Made by a program: the position numbers and the translations under genes. From Streptococcus sp. CSL10205-OR2 (GTDB lineage: Bacteria; Bacillota; Bacilli; Lactobacillales; Streptococcaceae), in the NCBI RefSeq assembly GCF_025660655.1, contig NZ_JAOTIN010000001.1, positions 124,001 through 188,000 of the forward strand: a stretch of 64,000 nt of DNA, written 5' to 3'. The notes under the pieces are model-generated. The model did not search any database. It was given only the letters and a program-made list of their open reading frames with translations, and was not told the origin of the DNA. How positions within the stretch are numbered: the stretch's first letter is position 1; each line of letters starts with the position of its first letter. This document shows positions 9,601 to 21,400 of the stretch, piece by piece.

Positions 9601-12600
9601 ATTGCTAGCAAACTTATTGTTTAAGACATTGTTGATTGCTAACCATTGGCTATCAGTCAAAGCCACTGCTTTTTGTTTGAAGGCTGTTGCTAATTCTTCT
9701 TTAGAACCTCTTGTTTGGTAAACTCTGAATTCTCTCACACCAATTTCATTTTTACCCGCTTGGCGCTTGAGGGTTTCAAATTTAACATAGCGAGCAGCTT
9801 GACGACCTGTATCAATAGTCACACGCTCTGACTGGTTAGCTCTAATTGTTTTTAATTCAGTAAAGCTTTCTAAATCATTTGAGGCTAGTACTTTAAAGGA
9901 ATCAGCAATTCTTGCATTGTCAAAAATGACTTCAATACTTGAAAATTCTTGTGGGTTTTCTAAGTCAACAATGAAGAAATCACTATCTGTATTACTTGAA
10001 TTCCAACGACCATCGCCTGCAACAAGGTCACCATCAGTTACCTTAAAGCGACTATAAGAACGAATACCTTGATCAAAGAAAGCAGAATTATTTCTCTGAG
10101 AGTAGACTGGTTTATGAAGAGCAATGTTAACTTTTTCAAGGTTTTCTTTGCCTATTTCATCAGACTCGCTAAAGCGATTATAGACTTTGATGTCTTTGAT
10201 ATAACCTTTAAAGCCTTCACCAATTTTCTTAAATGGTAGATTAAAGCTGGTTCTAAAGTTGCCTTCAGTGTTTGAATTTCTTGCTGTTTCATCTTGATGA
10301 GCAAAGCTTGCCACTTGTTCACCATTGATGTAGACAATGAGAGCTTCTCTTGTTGCAGTAAAGGTGAGTTTATAGTCTTTTCCTGCTTCAAGTGGATTAG
10401 TGATGTTTTGACTGTAGAAATAACGGTTCAACATGAAACCATCTACAACTTCACCAGATTGGCGGCGTCCTTTTTTATTAAGGAAAATAGCACCATCACG
10501 ACTGGCAAGTAAACTACCACTATTACTATCTGTTGGACGAATAGTCATCTCTAAAGTATATGGCAGTGAAATGGTTTCGATGTCACTTGCTAGATAATTA
10601 TCACCATTAAAGGCAAACCACTTGTCATTATCTTCTAATTCAACGACTGCCACATTGTTAATATTTTGGAAAACATGATTATTACTACTTAAATCATAAA
10701 TGTTACCTTCTGCGACATGTGCAGCATCGATATTAACCAAGACTTCTGAATTGGTTTTTAGTGGTAAATAATTATTTTTTAATTTGGTTGCTTCTAGTGC
10801 TTTTTGATAATCAATAAAGCTTCTGTTAGCATTACCTGACCATGTCTTATAACCAATCATGGCAAGTGATTTTTCTAAACGATCATATAAATCACTCTCT
10901 TCAATCCCTTCACGGTGTTCATCACCCCAAAGAGCTCCTTTGGCTCCTAAGATTAATGGCTCAGCTTCTAGGGCATTTTGTTTATCTTTTGCAACGCCAA
11001 GATTAAAGACTCTTGGATTCCAATGTTCAAAGACATACTGTTCATTGATGATATCTTTGTGATAACGTCCTGGTGTCACGTAGGTAAATGGTTGAGGGAC
11101 ATTTACCACACGATAGCCTTCATTGATACGATCAACGGTAAGAGATTCGTACTGTGCCCATTCATCAAAGATAATGTCCTTATCAACTGGTGTTTGACCA
11201 TTAAACTGAGTCAAAGCACCCCAAGTTCTCAACGTTTTCCCATGAGACTTAGCCAGTTGGTTTAACTCATTTAAGTAGTTTCTAAAGCTTTCAATGTTAC
11301 CATTTTTTTCCCAGTATTCATCAACCCCAAGATGGATTTGCGAATAGCTTAGAATATCATTGTCTAAGTAGCTATCAATCAAATCTTTTATAAAGCGTTT
11401 AGCACGCTCAGTTTGTTCAGGATAAGCCTGTTCATTGATAGCTAATGCTTCTAGGTCAGATGGGTGATGAATTGGTTTACCGAGATAATCAATGTTATCT
11501 GGATTATTTAAGGCATATAAGCTATAATGCGCAGAGTGTCCAGGATTATCAAATTCCGCCAAAATGTGAGCCCCATAAGACTGGATTTCTTCTTGGAAAG
11601 CTTTGAAGTCCTCAATACTATAGGCTGGATTCCCATAAACATTGCGATAGAAATCATATTCACCTTCATAGCGATCGTGTTTAAACGCTTGCTTGTTTAA
11701 CGATGGGAATGCTGGACTCTCAAGACGATGGGCTGTTTCAGTCACTTTCCAGTTTTCAGCATCAGCTCTTGAGCCTGATGGCCATTGGTTATCATTAAAA
11801 TGAAGATGCAATTCATTTAATTTATACCATCTAAAGAGTTTGGATACTTTTTGAAGGAAATCCATACGCATTGGAACCCTTGCCACATCAAGCACCATTC
11901 CTCTAATTTCATAATTTGGATAATCACGATAAACGCCTCGTGTTAAGGCTTGATCTTTTTGCAACATTTGAGCCATGGTAACGGCAGCATAGTTAAAGGC
12001 TTTCGCATCGTGAGCATAGACTTCAATGGTGTCATCTAGAACACGAAGAAGATAACCTTCTTCTTTCAAGTTATAATCGTTAGTTAGAATAAACTTAATT
12101 TTGGCATTTTCTTGTGTTCCGGCACTCAATTTAAAGCCAAGAATATTTTGTAAATCTTCGTTGAATAAATCCACTTGTTTTTGGAAGCTAGAATCAACAT
12201 AGACAGTATCACCCTCAGCGATAGACAAAAGACCTTCACCGGCTAAGAATTCTTGAATATCAATGGCTAGTTGAGGCTTTTGATTGGTCCCAGTCACCGT
12301 TTCTTCATGATGCGCTCCAATCTGAATGGTTTTATTCATTTTAGTGGTTGCTAGTAATTCTGATGTTGCTTTATTTCTAACAGCGACTAAAAGGGTTACT
12401 GTTTGATCATTTAAGCGATAAGATGAGATATTCCCTTGATTATCAACAAGGTATTGGTTGTTTGAACCGATAATCTCATAGCTATAAACATCATCCTCAG
12501 AAATATTGGCTAGAACTACTCGGTTGCCATCAACAGCAAGAGTGGCTTGTTCTAGTTTTTCTTGAGGATTAATAACAACTGGCGCTTCTCCAGTTAATCT

Positions 12601-14343
12601 ACCCATAATGGTAATCTCATTAACTGAAACAGCATTTCCACCTGCAAAATGATTGATTTTATTGAAACGGAATCTCAAGAACCGATTGCTCATAACAGGA
12701 CTAGAAAAAGTAATCACATCTTTAGGGTCTTCTAAGCTAGCATCAGGTGTTAGACTTGTTCGATGACTAATTTCTTGCCAGTTATTTTGACCATCTGCTG
12801 AGCTTTCAATCACATAGTCAGTCGCATAAACTTTTTTAAAGAAGTCAAGTGTAATCGATTCGATTTCAGCATTTCTGCCCAAATCAATTTGTAACCATTG
12901 AGGTGTTTGTGGTGACGTTGCTGTACGGTCTGTCTTCATTCTTGCTGAAGAATAACGCGTTTCTGTATTTTCATCAAACGCTAAGTCTGCTGTGTAAGTA
13001 GTTCCTGCTTCAATACCAGAACTACTATAAGCTTTATGTGGTGCCAAATTGGTAGCGGGACTTGTCTCAGGTGCCTCTTCAAGCAATCTTCCCATTATCG
13101 CAATATCTTTAACAGATACCGCATTGCCACCTGCAAAATGATTAATCTTGTTGAAATGGAATCTCAAATAACGCTGGCTAGTTATTGGTGTGCCAAAAAT
13201 GATTAAGTCTTGAGGATCTTCAAGGCTTTCACTAGCCTGTAATTGTGTTCTATGACTAATTTCTTGCCAATTGCCTTGTCCATCAGCTGAACTTTCAATC
13301 ACATAATCAGTCGCGTAAACTTTTTTAAAGAAGTCAAGCGTGATAGACTCAATTTCTGCCTTTTGACCCAAATCAATTTGTAACCATTGTGGCGTTTGTG
13401 GTGACGTTGCTGTACGGTCTGTCTTCATTCTTGCCGAAGAATAACGGGTGTCAAAATTGCCATCAAAAGCTAAATTTTCGGTATAAGAAGTATTAGTTTC
13501 TATTCCTGAGCTACTGTAGGTTTTGTTAAGTGCTAGATTGGTGGCTGGTTCTTTGTCAAAAAGTTTGCCCATGATAGCAATCTCTTTAACAGAAACCGCA
13601 TTCCCACCTGCAAAATGATTAACCTTATTAAAATGGAACCTCAAATAACGCTCACTAATAACAGGTTGTGTAAAAGTGATGGTGTCTTTAGGGTCTTGCA
13701 GAGTGGCATTGGGGTGTAAGTCTGTCCTATGACTAATTTGTTGCCAATTACCTTGTCCATCGGCTGAACTTTCAATCACATAATCTGTGGCATAAACTTT
13801 TTTAAAGAAATCAACTTCTATAGAGTTAATCTCAGCTTTTTTTCCTAAATCAATTTGTAGCCATTGTGGTGTTTGTTCTGCCGTCTCTGATTGACCTGTT
13901 TTCATTCTCGCTGAGGAATAACGGGTATCAAGATTGCCATCAAAAGCTAAATTCTCAATATAAGTGGTATTGGCTTCAACACCTGAACTGGTGTATGTCT
14001 TATTAAGAGCAATATTAGTTTCAGACTCTTTTGTGACCTGTGCTTCACCCTCTTGTTCTGATTCGCTAAGAACTTCTTCACTAACAGCTACGACTTCAGC
14101 TTTAGGAGTTGCTTCCATAGAAGAATCTGCTTTTGGTTGGTTAACCATAGCTAACTCTTCTTTGGTAGGTTCTTCTATGATTGTTTCAGTAGTGGCTGAA
14201 TCGGTTGTTTCATCAGCTTGTACCAAAATCGTAGTTTGTGGTATGCCCAAAAAGAACATCCCAATTAAAACGGAACCAATCCCAACACTAAGTTTTCTAA
14301 TTCCATAACGATTTCTTTTTTCAAACGACTGATTGTGCTTCAT
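5860..14343 (-). CDS. Giant LPXTG surface glycosidase: GH20 plus GH29
   Basis: A 2827-residue wall-anchored enzyme. Order read from the sequence: YGIRK/GS signal (about 13-31, cleavage near 44); three tandem F5/8 C modules (about 106-590); GH20 with accessory beta domain (about 690-1185), catalytic pair DE at about 1008 in HLGVDEYW; LamG-like module (about 1205-1400); F5/8 C (1407-1543); GH29 alpha-L-fucosidase (about 1612-1938) with likely nucleophile Asp about 1779 in VWMDGARG; another F5/8 C (to about 2063); two beta modules, one Calx-beta-like; a 140-residue module shared with the next protein (2320-2457); Pro-rich C-terminal cassette; LPNTG at 2792-2796, hydrophobic tail and KRR. GH20 enzymes release beta-GlcNAc/GalNAc or lacto-N-biose; GH29 releases fucose. 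Both active sites look intact. Joint action on fucosylated host glycans is inferred. Confidence 0.9.
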   Translation of the reverse strand: MKHNQSFEKRNRYGIRKLSVGIGSVLIGMFFLGIPQTTILVQADETTDSATTETIIEEPTKEELAMVNQPKADSSMEATPKAEVVAVSEEVLSESEQEGEAQVTKESETNIALNKTYTSSGVEANTTYIENLAFDGNLDTRYSSARMKTGQSETAEQTPQWLQIDLGKKAEINSIEVDFFKKVYATDYVIESSADGQGNWQQISHRTDLHPNATLQDPKDTITFTQPVISERYLRFHFNKVNHFAGGNAVSVKEIAIMGKLFDKEPATNLALNKTYSSSGIETNTSYTENLAFDGNFDTRYSSARMKTDRTATSPQTPQWLQIDLGQKAEIESITLDFFKKVYATDYVIESSADGQGNWQEISHRTQLQASESLEDPQDLIIFGTPITSQRYLRFHFNKINHFAGGNAVSVKDIAIMGRLLEEAPETSPATNLAPHKAYSSSGIEAGTTYTADLAFDENTETRYSSARMKTDRTATSPQTPQWLQIDLGRNAEIESITLDFFKKVYATDYVIESSADGQNNWQEISHRTSLTPDASLEDPKDVITFSSPVMSNRFLRFRFNKINHFAGGNAVSVNEITIMGRLTGEAPVVINPQEKLEQATLAVDGNRVVLANISEDDVYSYEIIGSNNQYLVDNQGNISSYRLNDQTVTLLVAVRNKATSELLATTKMNKTIQIGAHHEETVTGTNQKPQLAIDIQEFLAGEGLLSIAEGDTVYVDSSFQKQVDLFNEDLQNILGFKLSAGTQENAKIKFILTNDYNLKEEGYLLRVLDDTIEVYAHDAKAFNYAAVTMAQMLQKDQALTRGVYRDYPNYEIRGMVLDVARVPMRMDFLQKVSKLFRWYKLNELHLHFNDNQWPSGSRADAENWKVTETAHRLESPAFPSLNKQAFKHDRYEGEYDFYRNVYGNPAYSIEDFKAFQEEIQSYGAHILAEFDNPGHSAHYSLYALNNPDNIDYLGKPIHHPSDLEALAINEQAYPEQTERAKRFIKDLIDSYLDNDILSYSQIHLGVDEYWEKNGNIESFRNYLNELNQLAKSHGKTLRTWGALTQFNGQTPVDKDIIFDEWAQYESLTVDRINEGYRVVNVPQPFTYVTPGRYHKDIINEQYVFEHWNPRVFNLGVAKDKQNALEAEPLILGAKGALWGDEHREGIEESDLYDRLEKSLAMIGYKTWSGNANRSFIDYQKALEATKLKNNYLPLKTNSEVLVNIDAAHVAEGNIYDLSSNNHVFQNINNVAVVELEDNDKWFAFNGDNYLASDIETISLPYTLEMTIRPTDSNSGSLLASRDGAIFLNKKGRRQSGEVVDGFMLNRYFYSQNITNPLEAGKDYKLTFTATREALIVYINGEQVASFAHQDETARNSNTEGNFRTSFNLPFKKIGEGFKGYIKDIKVYNRFSESDEIGKENLEKVNIALHKPVYSQRNNSAFFDQGIRSYSRFKVTDGDLVAGDGRWNSSNTDSDFFIVDLENPQEFSSIEVIFDNARIADSFKVLASNDLESFTELKTIRANQSERVTIDTGRQAARYVKFETLKRQAGKNEIGVREFRVYQTRGSKEELATAFKQKAVALTDSQWLAINNVLNNKFASNQAIQDAKNQLGITSDTNDNPDIEDAENEETVIGNFGAIPSQSQLDYHKQELAAFIHFGMNTFTNREWGNGQEDVNQFNPTELDTDQWIKTLKDTGFKRTIMVVKHHDGFVLYPTEHSNHSVASSPWKNGKGDVLLELSESATKYNMDLGVYLSPWDANHPKYSVATQDEYNAYYLNQLKEILGNNKYGNNGKFVEVWMDGARGSGAQNVTYTFEEWFNYIREQEGDITIFSNQPTNVRWIGNERGIAGDPIWHKVTEQAIKNGPTNAYLNTGDPNGDLYSVGEADVSIRPGWFYHANQQPKSLRDLMTIYFKSVGRGTPLLLNIPPDKRGKFADADIERLHEFHNTIEEMYATDYARNASVTASSTRKNTKYSTAHLTDGDDNTTWALSNDATTGSFIVDLGQEQTFDVVELKEFIQQGQRIAGFRVDVEVGGQWIEYGRGSTVGYRRLIQGKPVTTSKVRVTITDALATPILSNFSLYKVPTSIEVTDGFPLGLEYKSNDLADTKNSTWRKETEGVRGTSMWTNQQGASAEYTFSGTKAYVVSTVDPNHGIMEIYIDGQKVDEVNTQSSVRKRSQLVYETSDLTNGQHTIKLVAKTNRAIATEGIFVLNNDGNGIFEIEQATYHVAKGENVSLVVKRNGSSDKTSSIKVITEPGTGVHGKVYQDTTQTLTFAPGETSKTIDIPTIKYPDSDGNLFDFFVKLVSPSEKSLLGFTTIATINVVPETGLPDYRREVADDASEIIYHGTWFNKTGTNKWSNFPKNTDEDKQDISLSMFFEGEGIEVIGHVDPGHGIYIVELDGQPLEFKEGYGHSTIVDGVAYFSGKANQRQGNQKLVNLANLSKGVHSLTIRLDPNKNDKTQNIGIQVDKFITLGRTSRILSKADALSDKRASYEELTGYINLAQDKVLYQEKLDALKSELERNLPKLVIIEQLTQELIELISDAEEDNNGETRIPNNFPTYELPESDFVAETKVPDTAPTTEDKPSIEFSNGSGVVNDLPELAFSTEKRELKDDASGVLVQLEVGEIAHISGISVGHKETQDPNTPNVLKDQDYDLFDISLVDAKGNVVSPLKDTLVIMPIDDGKVVEKVVYLPNTDQEEELDFEMTPYVDADGVTRQGVVFVAKHFSEYGIVYKEVSTPKTKIPNNAPTAEDKPVFEGTLETAVPNTAPSHELLAFDGKLAPMSSEAGHKAKGMSEKKTDQASSTTQAKALPNTGDNSSSAVLGTMLALSSLALYGYGRKRRENEL

Positions 14344-14356
14344 TTCTACCTCCTTT

Positions 14357-14370
14357 TGTAAGCGCTTTAT
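14357..14370 (+). promoter_or_regulatory. cre-like CcpA site, first glycosidase gene
   Basis: TGTAAGCGCTTTAT matches the streptococcal cre consensus TGWAARCGYTWNCW at 13 of 14 positions. It lies 11 bases downstream of the -10 and directly before the ribosome binding site, where bound CcpA would block transcription when glucose is plentiful. Confidence 0.7.
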
Positions 14371-14381
14371 TACTCAATATA

Positions 14382-14410
14382 ATAATATATTGACTTTGTC
14401 TTTTTGTCAA
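14382..14410 (-). promoter_or_regulatory. Promoter of first glycosidase gene
   Basis: On the minus strand a perfect -35 TTGACA is separated by 17 bases from a -10 TATTAT. The start site would fall near 14375, at the edge of the cre-like site. The ATG follows an AAAGGAGGT binding site. Confidence 0.75.
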
Positions 14411-14483
14411 TAATTTTAAGCATTTTAAAGTGCGATTCTTGCGACTAATATCCTCTGATTCAAATTCTTAAAGAAAGGTTCCC

Positions 14484-14517
14484 ACAAAAAAACAAATCAG
14501 TGAAATCACTGATTTGT
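14484..14517 (-). terminator. Terminator of the GH2/GH20 gene
   Basis: The stem ACAAATCAGTGA with its complement closes an AA loop and is followed on the minus strand by a long T run. It closely resembles the terminators of the flanking glycosidase genes. Confidence 0.82.
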
Positions 14518-15411
14518 CTTTTTGTTTTGGAGAGAACTGACTAGCAATTATAATTCACTGTCACGTCTTTTTCTGCCATAGCCATATAAAGCGAGTGACG
14601 ACAACGCTAACATAGTTCCTACTACTACTGAGTTAGAATTATCACCAGTATTTGGTAAAACTTTAGCTTGTGTTGTTGAAGAGGCTTGAACAGCTTTCTT
14701 CTCAGCCTGCTTATCACCTTTACTCATTGGTGCTAACTTACCATCAAAGGCTAGCAACTCATGACTTGGTGCTGTGTTTGGTACAGCTGTTTCAATCTTA
14801 CCTTCTGGTAACTCGTAACTTGGTGCAGTCTTAGGCACTTGTGTCTCTAAGGTTCCTTCAAAGACTGGTTTATCTTCTGCCGTTGGAGCTGTATTTGGTA
14901 CGGCTGTCTCAGGTTTTTGAACTGTCTTATACACAATTCCATACTCACTAAAGTGTTTTGCGACAAAGACAACGCCTTGACGAGTCACACCATCACTGTC
15001 CTCAAAGCTTGTCATCGTAAAGTCAAGTTCTTCTTCTTGATCAGTATTTGGGAGGTAAACTACTTTTCCTACTGTTTTACCATCATCTACTGGCATGATA
15101 ACAAGAGTATCTTTTAATGGACTGATTGCTTGACCTTTAGCATCAACTAATGAGATGTCAAAGAGGTCGTAGTCTCGATCTTTAAGCACATTTGGTGTGT
15201 TTGGATCTTTGGTTTCTTTATGACCAACACTGATGCCTTCGATTGCTGCGATTTCACCAACTTCTAGTTGAACCAAGACACCTGACGCATCATCTTTTAA
15301 TTCACGTTTTTCTGTTGAGAAGGCTAGTTCTGGTATGTCATTAACAACACTTGAACCATTTGTAAAGGTAATAGATGGTTTGTCTTCAGCTGTTGGAGCA
15401 GTATCTGGTAC
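14492..15411 (-). repeat. C-terminal anchor cassette, copy 2
   Basis: This is the second copy of the shared wall-anchor cassette, with the same 140-residue domain, an extra VPKTAPSYELPEGK repeat, the LPNTG signal and matching 3' flank. Substitutions are scattered and few. Confidence 0.85.
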
Positions 15412-18400
15412 TTTTGATACTCTTTCTTCTTGGCTAATTTCAAGAGCATCAATAGCAGCTTGGAGACTTGTCATTGCTTGACTAACAGCAGCTTGATTGC
15501 TATCTGCTTTAGCTATAATAGCTTTAGCATTATCTAGAGCTTGTACTAATCCTTTAACAGAATCAGCTGTATAATGACTTGCAAGTTCTTGATGAGCTTT
15601 CCCTTCAAGAGCAAGTTCTCTGAGTGGTTTTTTAATATCACTTTGAGCAACCATAATTTCTGCCGCAGAACCAAAGCCACCAAATCCAGAAATAACATCT
15701 AATTTAAGATAACGAAGTTCTTCTGTGGCAAAAGCGATTGTCTTTGTTGAAGCATCATCTGATAGTGCACCTTCTTTGAGTAGATGATATTCATCAGCCT
15801 CAGCTAATTTACCATAGAGTTTGTAGCCAGTAATATTACCATTCTTAACCCCTTTTCTTGGCACATAAACGAGTTTGTCTACGTGATGAGGAGCTGTCAT
15901 ATCAATCGTAATACTTGCAGGAAGTTCTTGCTTACTTGGTGACCATTTCGTATGCCAAATGGTTGATAAGTCACCATCAAAGGCTTTATCTGCAGTACCA
16001 TCAGCATTTTCATTGTCGCTTGCTACTTGCCAACCAGCTCTATCGAGATAACCTTCCTCAGATTGGTATTGATTGATGACAAGATCATCAAGCATTCCCT
16101 TAAGAGCTTTTGTCTTACTACCAATAAATTGCGTTGGTAATACCAAGGTAGCTGAACGACGACCAGTTTGTGATTGAGAAAGGGTATCAACTAGATTATT
16201 ATTGACATACAATTCTGTACGACCTTCATAACCTCTAAAGGTTAATTGTACCCACTCATCTTTTGGTAAGGTGTAGTTGAATGAATAATCATAGTTTTCA
16301 GCTGAGAAGCCAACTTTACCAGTTTCTTTTTGAACCAGTTTAAGAGCTGTGTGGCCATTTTCAGCTAGGATTTGTTCCCCATCTGCATCGGCATCTAGTT
16401 TCACCCAGACAGAGAAGCTGTTATTTGGTCCAACTGATGTAATTGGTGTTTCAATATAGCTTTCTCCACCATTGAAACGAACAGCAGTCTTGTTCTTACC
16501 TGCTTCATAGTCAACATTCTTAGCTGTTACTCCATCATTATTATTTCCTGATAGATCTTCTAAGTTACTTAAATCAAAGCGATAACGACTAATAACAGAT
16601 GATTCAGAAGCAACTTCTTTGTAAGGATTTTGCTTAGCAGGTTTACCAATAGCTTCAACTCTAGCGGTTAAATCACGGTAATTTCCAACTGCACGGTTAC
16701 CCCACATCTTAGCAGCTAAGGCTGGGAGTGATTGTTCAAATCCTTTATAGACATCATAGTCTTGGACACCATTAGCACGATTACCAATCAAGTCATTCCA
16801 AATCGCAAAGGCTGCTCCAAGCATTTGTTTAGAACCTGCCGGAATAACAGTGTTGCCCATCTTATTAGCTTCCCAGTTGTTATAGAGTGCTTCACTATTT
16901 AATAAGTTTTGATAATAGTTTGCACCTGGAACCCAATAAAGTGAAGAATCTAAGGTATTGATAAGTTTGTAGCCTTTGTGATACATGTCGGCTGGTCTTG
17001 CCCATCCTACACTCCAGATATTCATTTCAACACCATCAACTTGAACTGGTGTTGTTCCTGGTTTAGCGGTTAGACTTCCCCAGAAACGAGGTGTTTTCCC
17101 TTTACTGATAGCATACTTCAAGAGACTATCTGTGAAGGCACGGAAGGCTTCGTTATTTCCTTCAAATTCATCAACACCCATATGAATAACATTGGTTGAA
17201 CCAAAGACTGGATCTTCTCCATCAAGGTATTCGTTCCAAACACTCTTGATAAACTCTAATGCTTCTGGATTACTTACTTCCAAATGGTCAACCCAACGTC
17301 TAACACTCTTATCAGTCATTGTTAGGTCTGGTCTTACCTTAGTAAAGGCCAAAGCATGAGCTGGCGCATCAAATTCTGGAACAATTTGAATACCACGATT
17401 CTTCGCAAAGAGGATTAAGTCTCTAAATTCTTCTTTAGTGTAGAAGAGATCTTTAGCGGTTAAATCAGCCTTGTTAAGACCATTATTACCACCTTCTTTA
17501 ATGTCTGATTCAAGACGGAAAGCAGAGTATGCACCATAAGGATTGTCAGTATTTTGATATTCTTCTACCCAGATGTAGTTATCATTTAAGTGTAGTTGGA
17601 AATCATTGTATTTGTACCATGATAAACTCTTAATCATATCTTTTAAGGTTGATAGTTGCACTGGTTTACGTCCAACATCAAGAACAAAACCACGACGAGC
17701 GTATTTTGGATAATCTCTTGCAATCCCTTTAGCAATTTGATCTGGATCTTGTTTTAAGACTTGTAGAAGGGTTTGCGTTGACCAGAAAGCACCTGTTTTA
17801 TGACTAGCTTCTACTTTAACAACATCATCGATAGTCATTAAGTAGCCTTCTTCTTTGAGACCTGGGTGAGTTTCATTCAACTCAAAATAGAAGTCTCCTG
17901 CAGTTGGAGTTGTGTCATAAACAATGGTAATAGACTTACCAGTAATAGCTTCATAATCTTCTTTAAAGCTTTGAACAGCATAGCTAAGTGCTTCTTTATC
18001 TTTTGGATTAACAACAATACGAGTTGAGGCATTAACCGTAAAGTGACCAGTATGACCTTTCCACTCTGCAATACCTGGTACAACTGGAAGAACCGCATTG
18101 TCTTCAGCAGTCACTTCGTACTGACCTTTTACAACTATTGAGTAGGCAGGTGTTTCGTAAGTTTCATCGCCTCTAGTTAGCTTGTAGTTAACTTGAACAG
18201 TTGTGTCTACTAGTGGTTGATAAACAGTTAAGTCATAGTCAATAATTTGTTCGAAATCAGCACCAATAAAGCTAATGTCCACATCTGCTGGAACTGTTGG
18301 TAGAGTCCAACTTGTCATTCCTTTGGCAAGTTCTGGAAGCACTAATTCATTGGCAATGTCCCTTAGAGATTTAACTGCTTTTGTAACAATTGGTTGACCA

Positions 18401-21400
18401 TACACTTCAAAATCAAAGAGTGAAACTGTTGGCCAATCAACCATTTGACCAGAACGATCTTGTGCACGTGAATCAAAGGCCTCAACCAATACTTTCACAT
18501 GACGAGCTTCTTGTGGAGTATCCAAGTTGATGATTTCTTTTAGTTCACTTGGTTTTCTAGTTAATGTTTTAACGGTTGTCCAATCTTGACCATCTTGTGA
18601 AACTTGAATCTTGTATTGGCTCGCATTTTGACGTTCCCAGTTTAAAACAACTGAAGCCACTTCTTTAGCTGCTCCTAAATCAACTTGAATCGATTTAGTG
18701 CCTTGACCTTTACTACTTGCCCAACGTGTGGTTGAGTCACCATCAACAGCTTTATCTGCGTTGAAGCTTGCTGCTTCGTTACCGTTTGAAGTGGCTACTT
18801 TTTTATGAGCCAAATCTTCAATAGTCTGTGTTCCAATAATTTGGAATTCATAGATAGAAACAGAAGGCCAGTTACTTGTACCACCATCAAAACGATCAAC
18901 AGTCAGTTTGACAAATTGAGCAGTAATTGGTGTGGTTAAGTTGATTGTTGTGTCTAATTCATTATAGGTATCGTCTGTTTTACGATAAGCAGTTTGATAA
19001 GCACTACCATCTGTAGAGTACTCAATATGGAAACCTTTAATATTGGTTCTTTCCCAGTTGATAACAAAGGAATCAATAGTTTTTTGAGCACCCAAATCGA
19101 CCGTTAAAACACGAGGTGTTTCACCACGGTTGGTTGACCAACGTGATTGTGTAGTATTTGGAGTAGCTCCACGATTAACAATACCATCTATCGCCTTGTC
19201 TGCTCCCCAGAAGTCACGTTCTGTATCACTAGCGGTTGCTGTTGCACCAATTGAAAGGTTAATACGTTGGGCTTTAAGTGCTTCAGGATTTGTTGTTTCT
19301 GGTGTTTGTGGGTCTGCTGGCGGTGGTGTGGTGCCATCTGATTCTACTCTGAGACGAACTTCACTAGCTGACATGAAGCGATCTGCTTGAGATGATGAAT
19401 CTCCCATTGTATGAATGGCTTTTAATCTCACATAACGTGCGTCAACACCTTCAAAAGTAACTTCTTGCCATGATTTCACATCATCAAAGCGACCTTCTTT
19501 AACTTTTCTCCAAGTCGCATTATCGCTGCTGACAAGAATTTCATAATCAGTAACCTTACCATTGTTACTTGTGTCTTGACGACCCATATAGGCTAAACCA
19601 TTTACTTTTTGGACACTACCTGCATCTAATTGAATCCACAAGTTTTCTTTAGCTGTACCAGCCCAAGCACTATGCCAGATAGTATTTAGGTTAAAGTCCT
19701 TAGCATTTGCAACTTGATTACCATTTCTTTGTTCGGTTGAACCTGCCGTTAAATTAACACTATTCCTTGATAAATAACGGCTATCAGTATCCGTTGCTGG
19801 ACTTTCAGTAACAAGAGTTAAGTCATAAACCATACGACGCGTTTTATCTTCTGACTCAGTAAATAATCTAAATTGATTATTTTTGATTGGAAGAATAGTA
19901 ACGGCTACGTTTTTATCTGTATTACTTGCAACAATGTCACCTAATTCTGCCTTAATTGACATATTTTGTGAAATCTGGTTAGTAGGAACGGTGTAGTTAC
20001 CAATTCTTAGACTATTGATGTTAGCATCTGAGTTTTGTGTGAAAGTTTCAATCGCTGTCATCAATTGAAGTTCTGCAATACCAGTTGACGGTTTACGATT
20101 ATTAGCTAATGTTTCATTAGAGTTTTCAATGTGAACATTAAAGATAACTGCTGGTGTAATATTCTCTAATTGGTAAGTGATCTTAGTTAAGCCACCAACT
20201 GTTTCTCTATTAACAATAGTCGCTGAAACATTTTCTGCGTTAGCACCTGGACCTGTACTCCAGGAGAAAGTAGTTGCTTTAGGAAGACGAAGTGACGCAC
20301 TATCTTGGTGATAGTAAACTACAACCTGAGCTATATTTTGAGCAGTATCATATCTAAAGGATAAGGTTGAATCCTTGTCACCTCTTTGAGCAGAACCATA
20401 GTTTGACCAAATAGTTTGGTTTGGTCCACCTTTTGGATTAGCAGAAACCGTTAAACTACCATCTTTAATCGCTTGGAGATTGTCTGATGTTGTTCCTGTT
20501 GTATCCTCTGTCAATTGAACAACTGCAGGTGCGACGTTTTGATCAATTTGTGTTGTTTTTCTAGCTACACGAATAGTTGCTTTAACTGGTAATTTATCAC
20601 CCAAGACATCAGCAACACCTTCAATCGTTACAAGACCTTCTGTGTTAAATCGCGTATCTTCTGGAGTATTCCATGTTACTGGGAATTGTGCACTTAATAG
20701 TGTTCCATCAGCCAGATAAGCTTGTACTTGGGCTGGTAATTGTGGTTTTTGACCAACTTCTGAAGCAAAACTAATATTTTTAATCGCTGCTACTTGATCG
20801 ATGACTGAAACAACAATCTCTGCATTAGTGTCAAGATTTTCAATTCTACCTTTAGCAACAAAAGTCGTACCTGCTTCTAAACCTTGAGCAATAGCTTCTT
20901 GGTCAAAGCTTAATGTTTTTTCTTCTTCTGTGCCATCAGTATAGCGAACAGTTACTTTATCTGGAAGAGAAAGTGGTGTTCCTTTTTTAATGTACATGGT
21001 CTTAGAAAGATAATAACTATCAATCTTTCTATCGCCAGTATTTTCTTGTCCAGTCACAGCAAAACTTGCACTTGAAGCGTTTAATCCTACAGAAGAAGCT
21101 GTTACTTTCACTGTACCTGTCTTACCGGTCATTCTTAAGATAGCAATTACTTTACCTGAGAAAGCTTTACGATTATTATCTTGATAAGATTGATGATCAG
21201 TCGCATCACCATTATCCATAGCCACTAATTCTGCAGGTCCTTCAACAGCAATTGAAATAAGATTATTGGCATCTGCAACAAAATTACCTTGTTCATCTTG
21301 AACTTCAACTTCAACATAAGCAAGAGAATGATCTGTTGCTTGTTCAGATTTTTTGGTAACAGTTGTTACTAATTTATGAGCCACACCAAAAGTAGTCACT

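Noticed and set aside
10978..11265. Rightward 95-codon frame inside the GH20 region
   Set aside because: It is antisense to a clearly coding catalytic domain and has no start signals.
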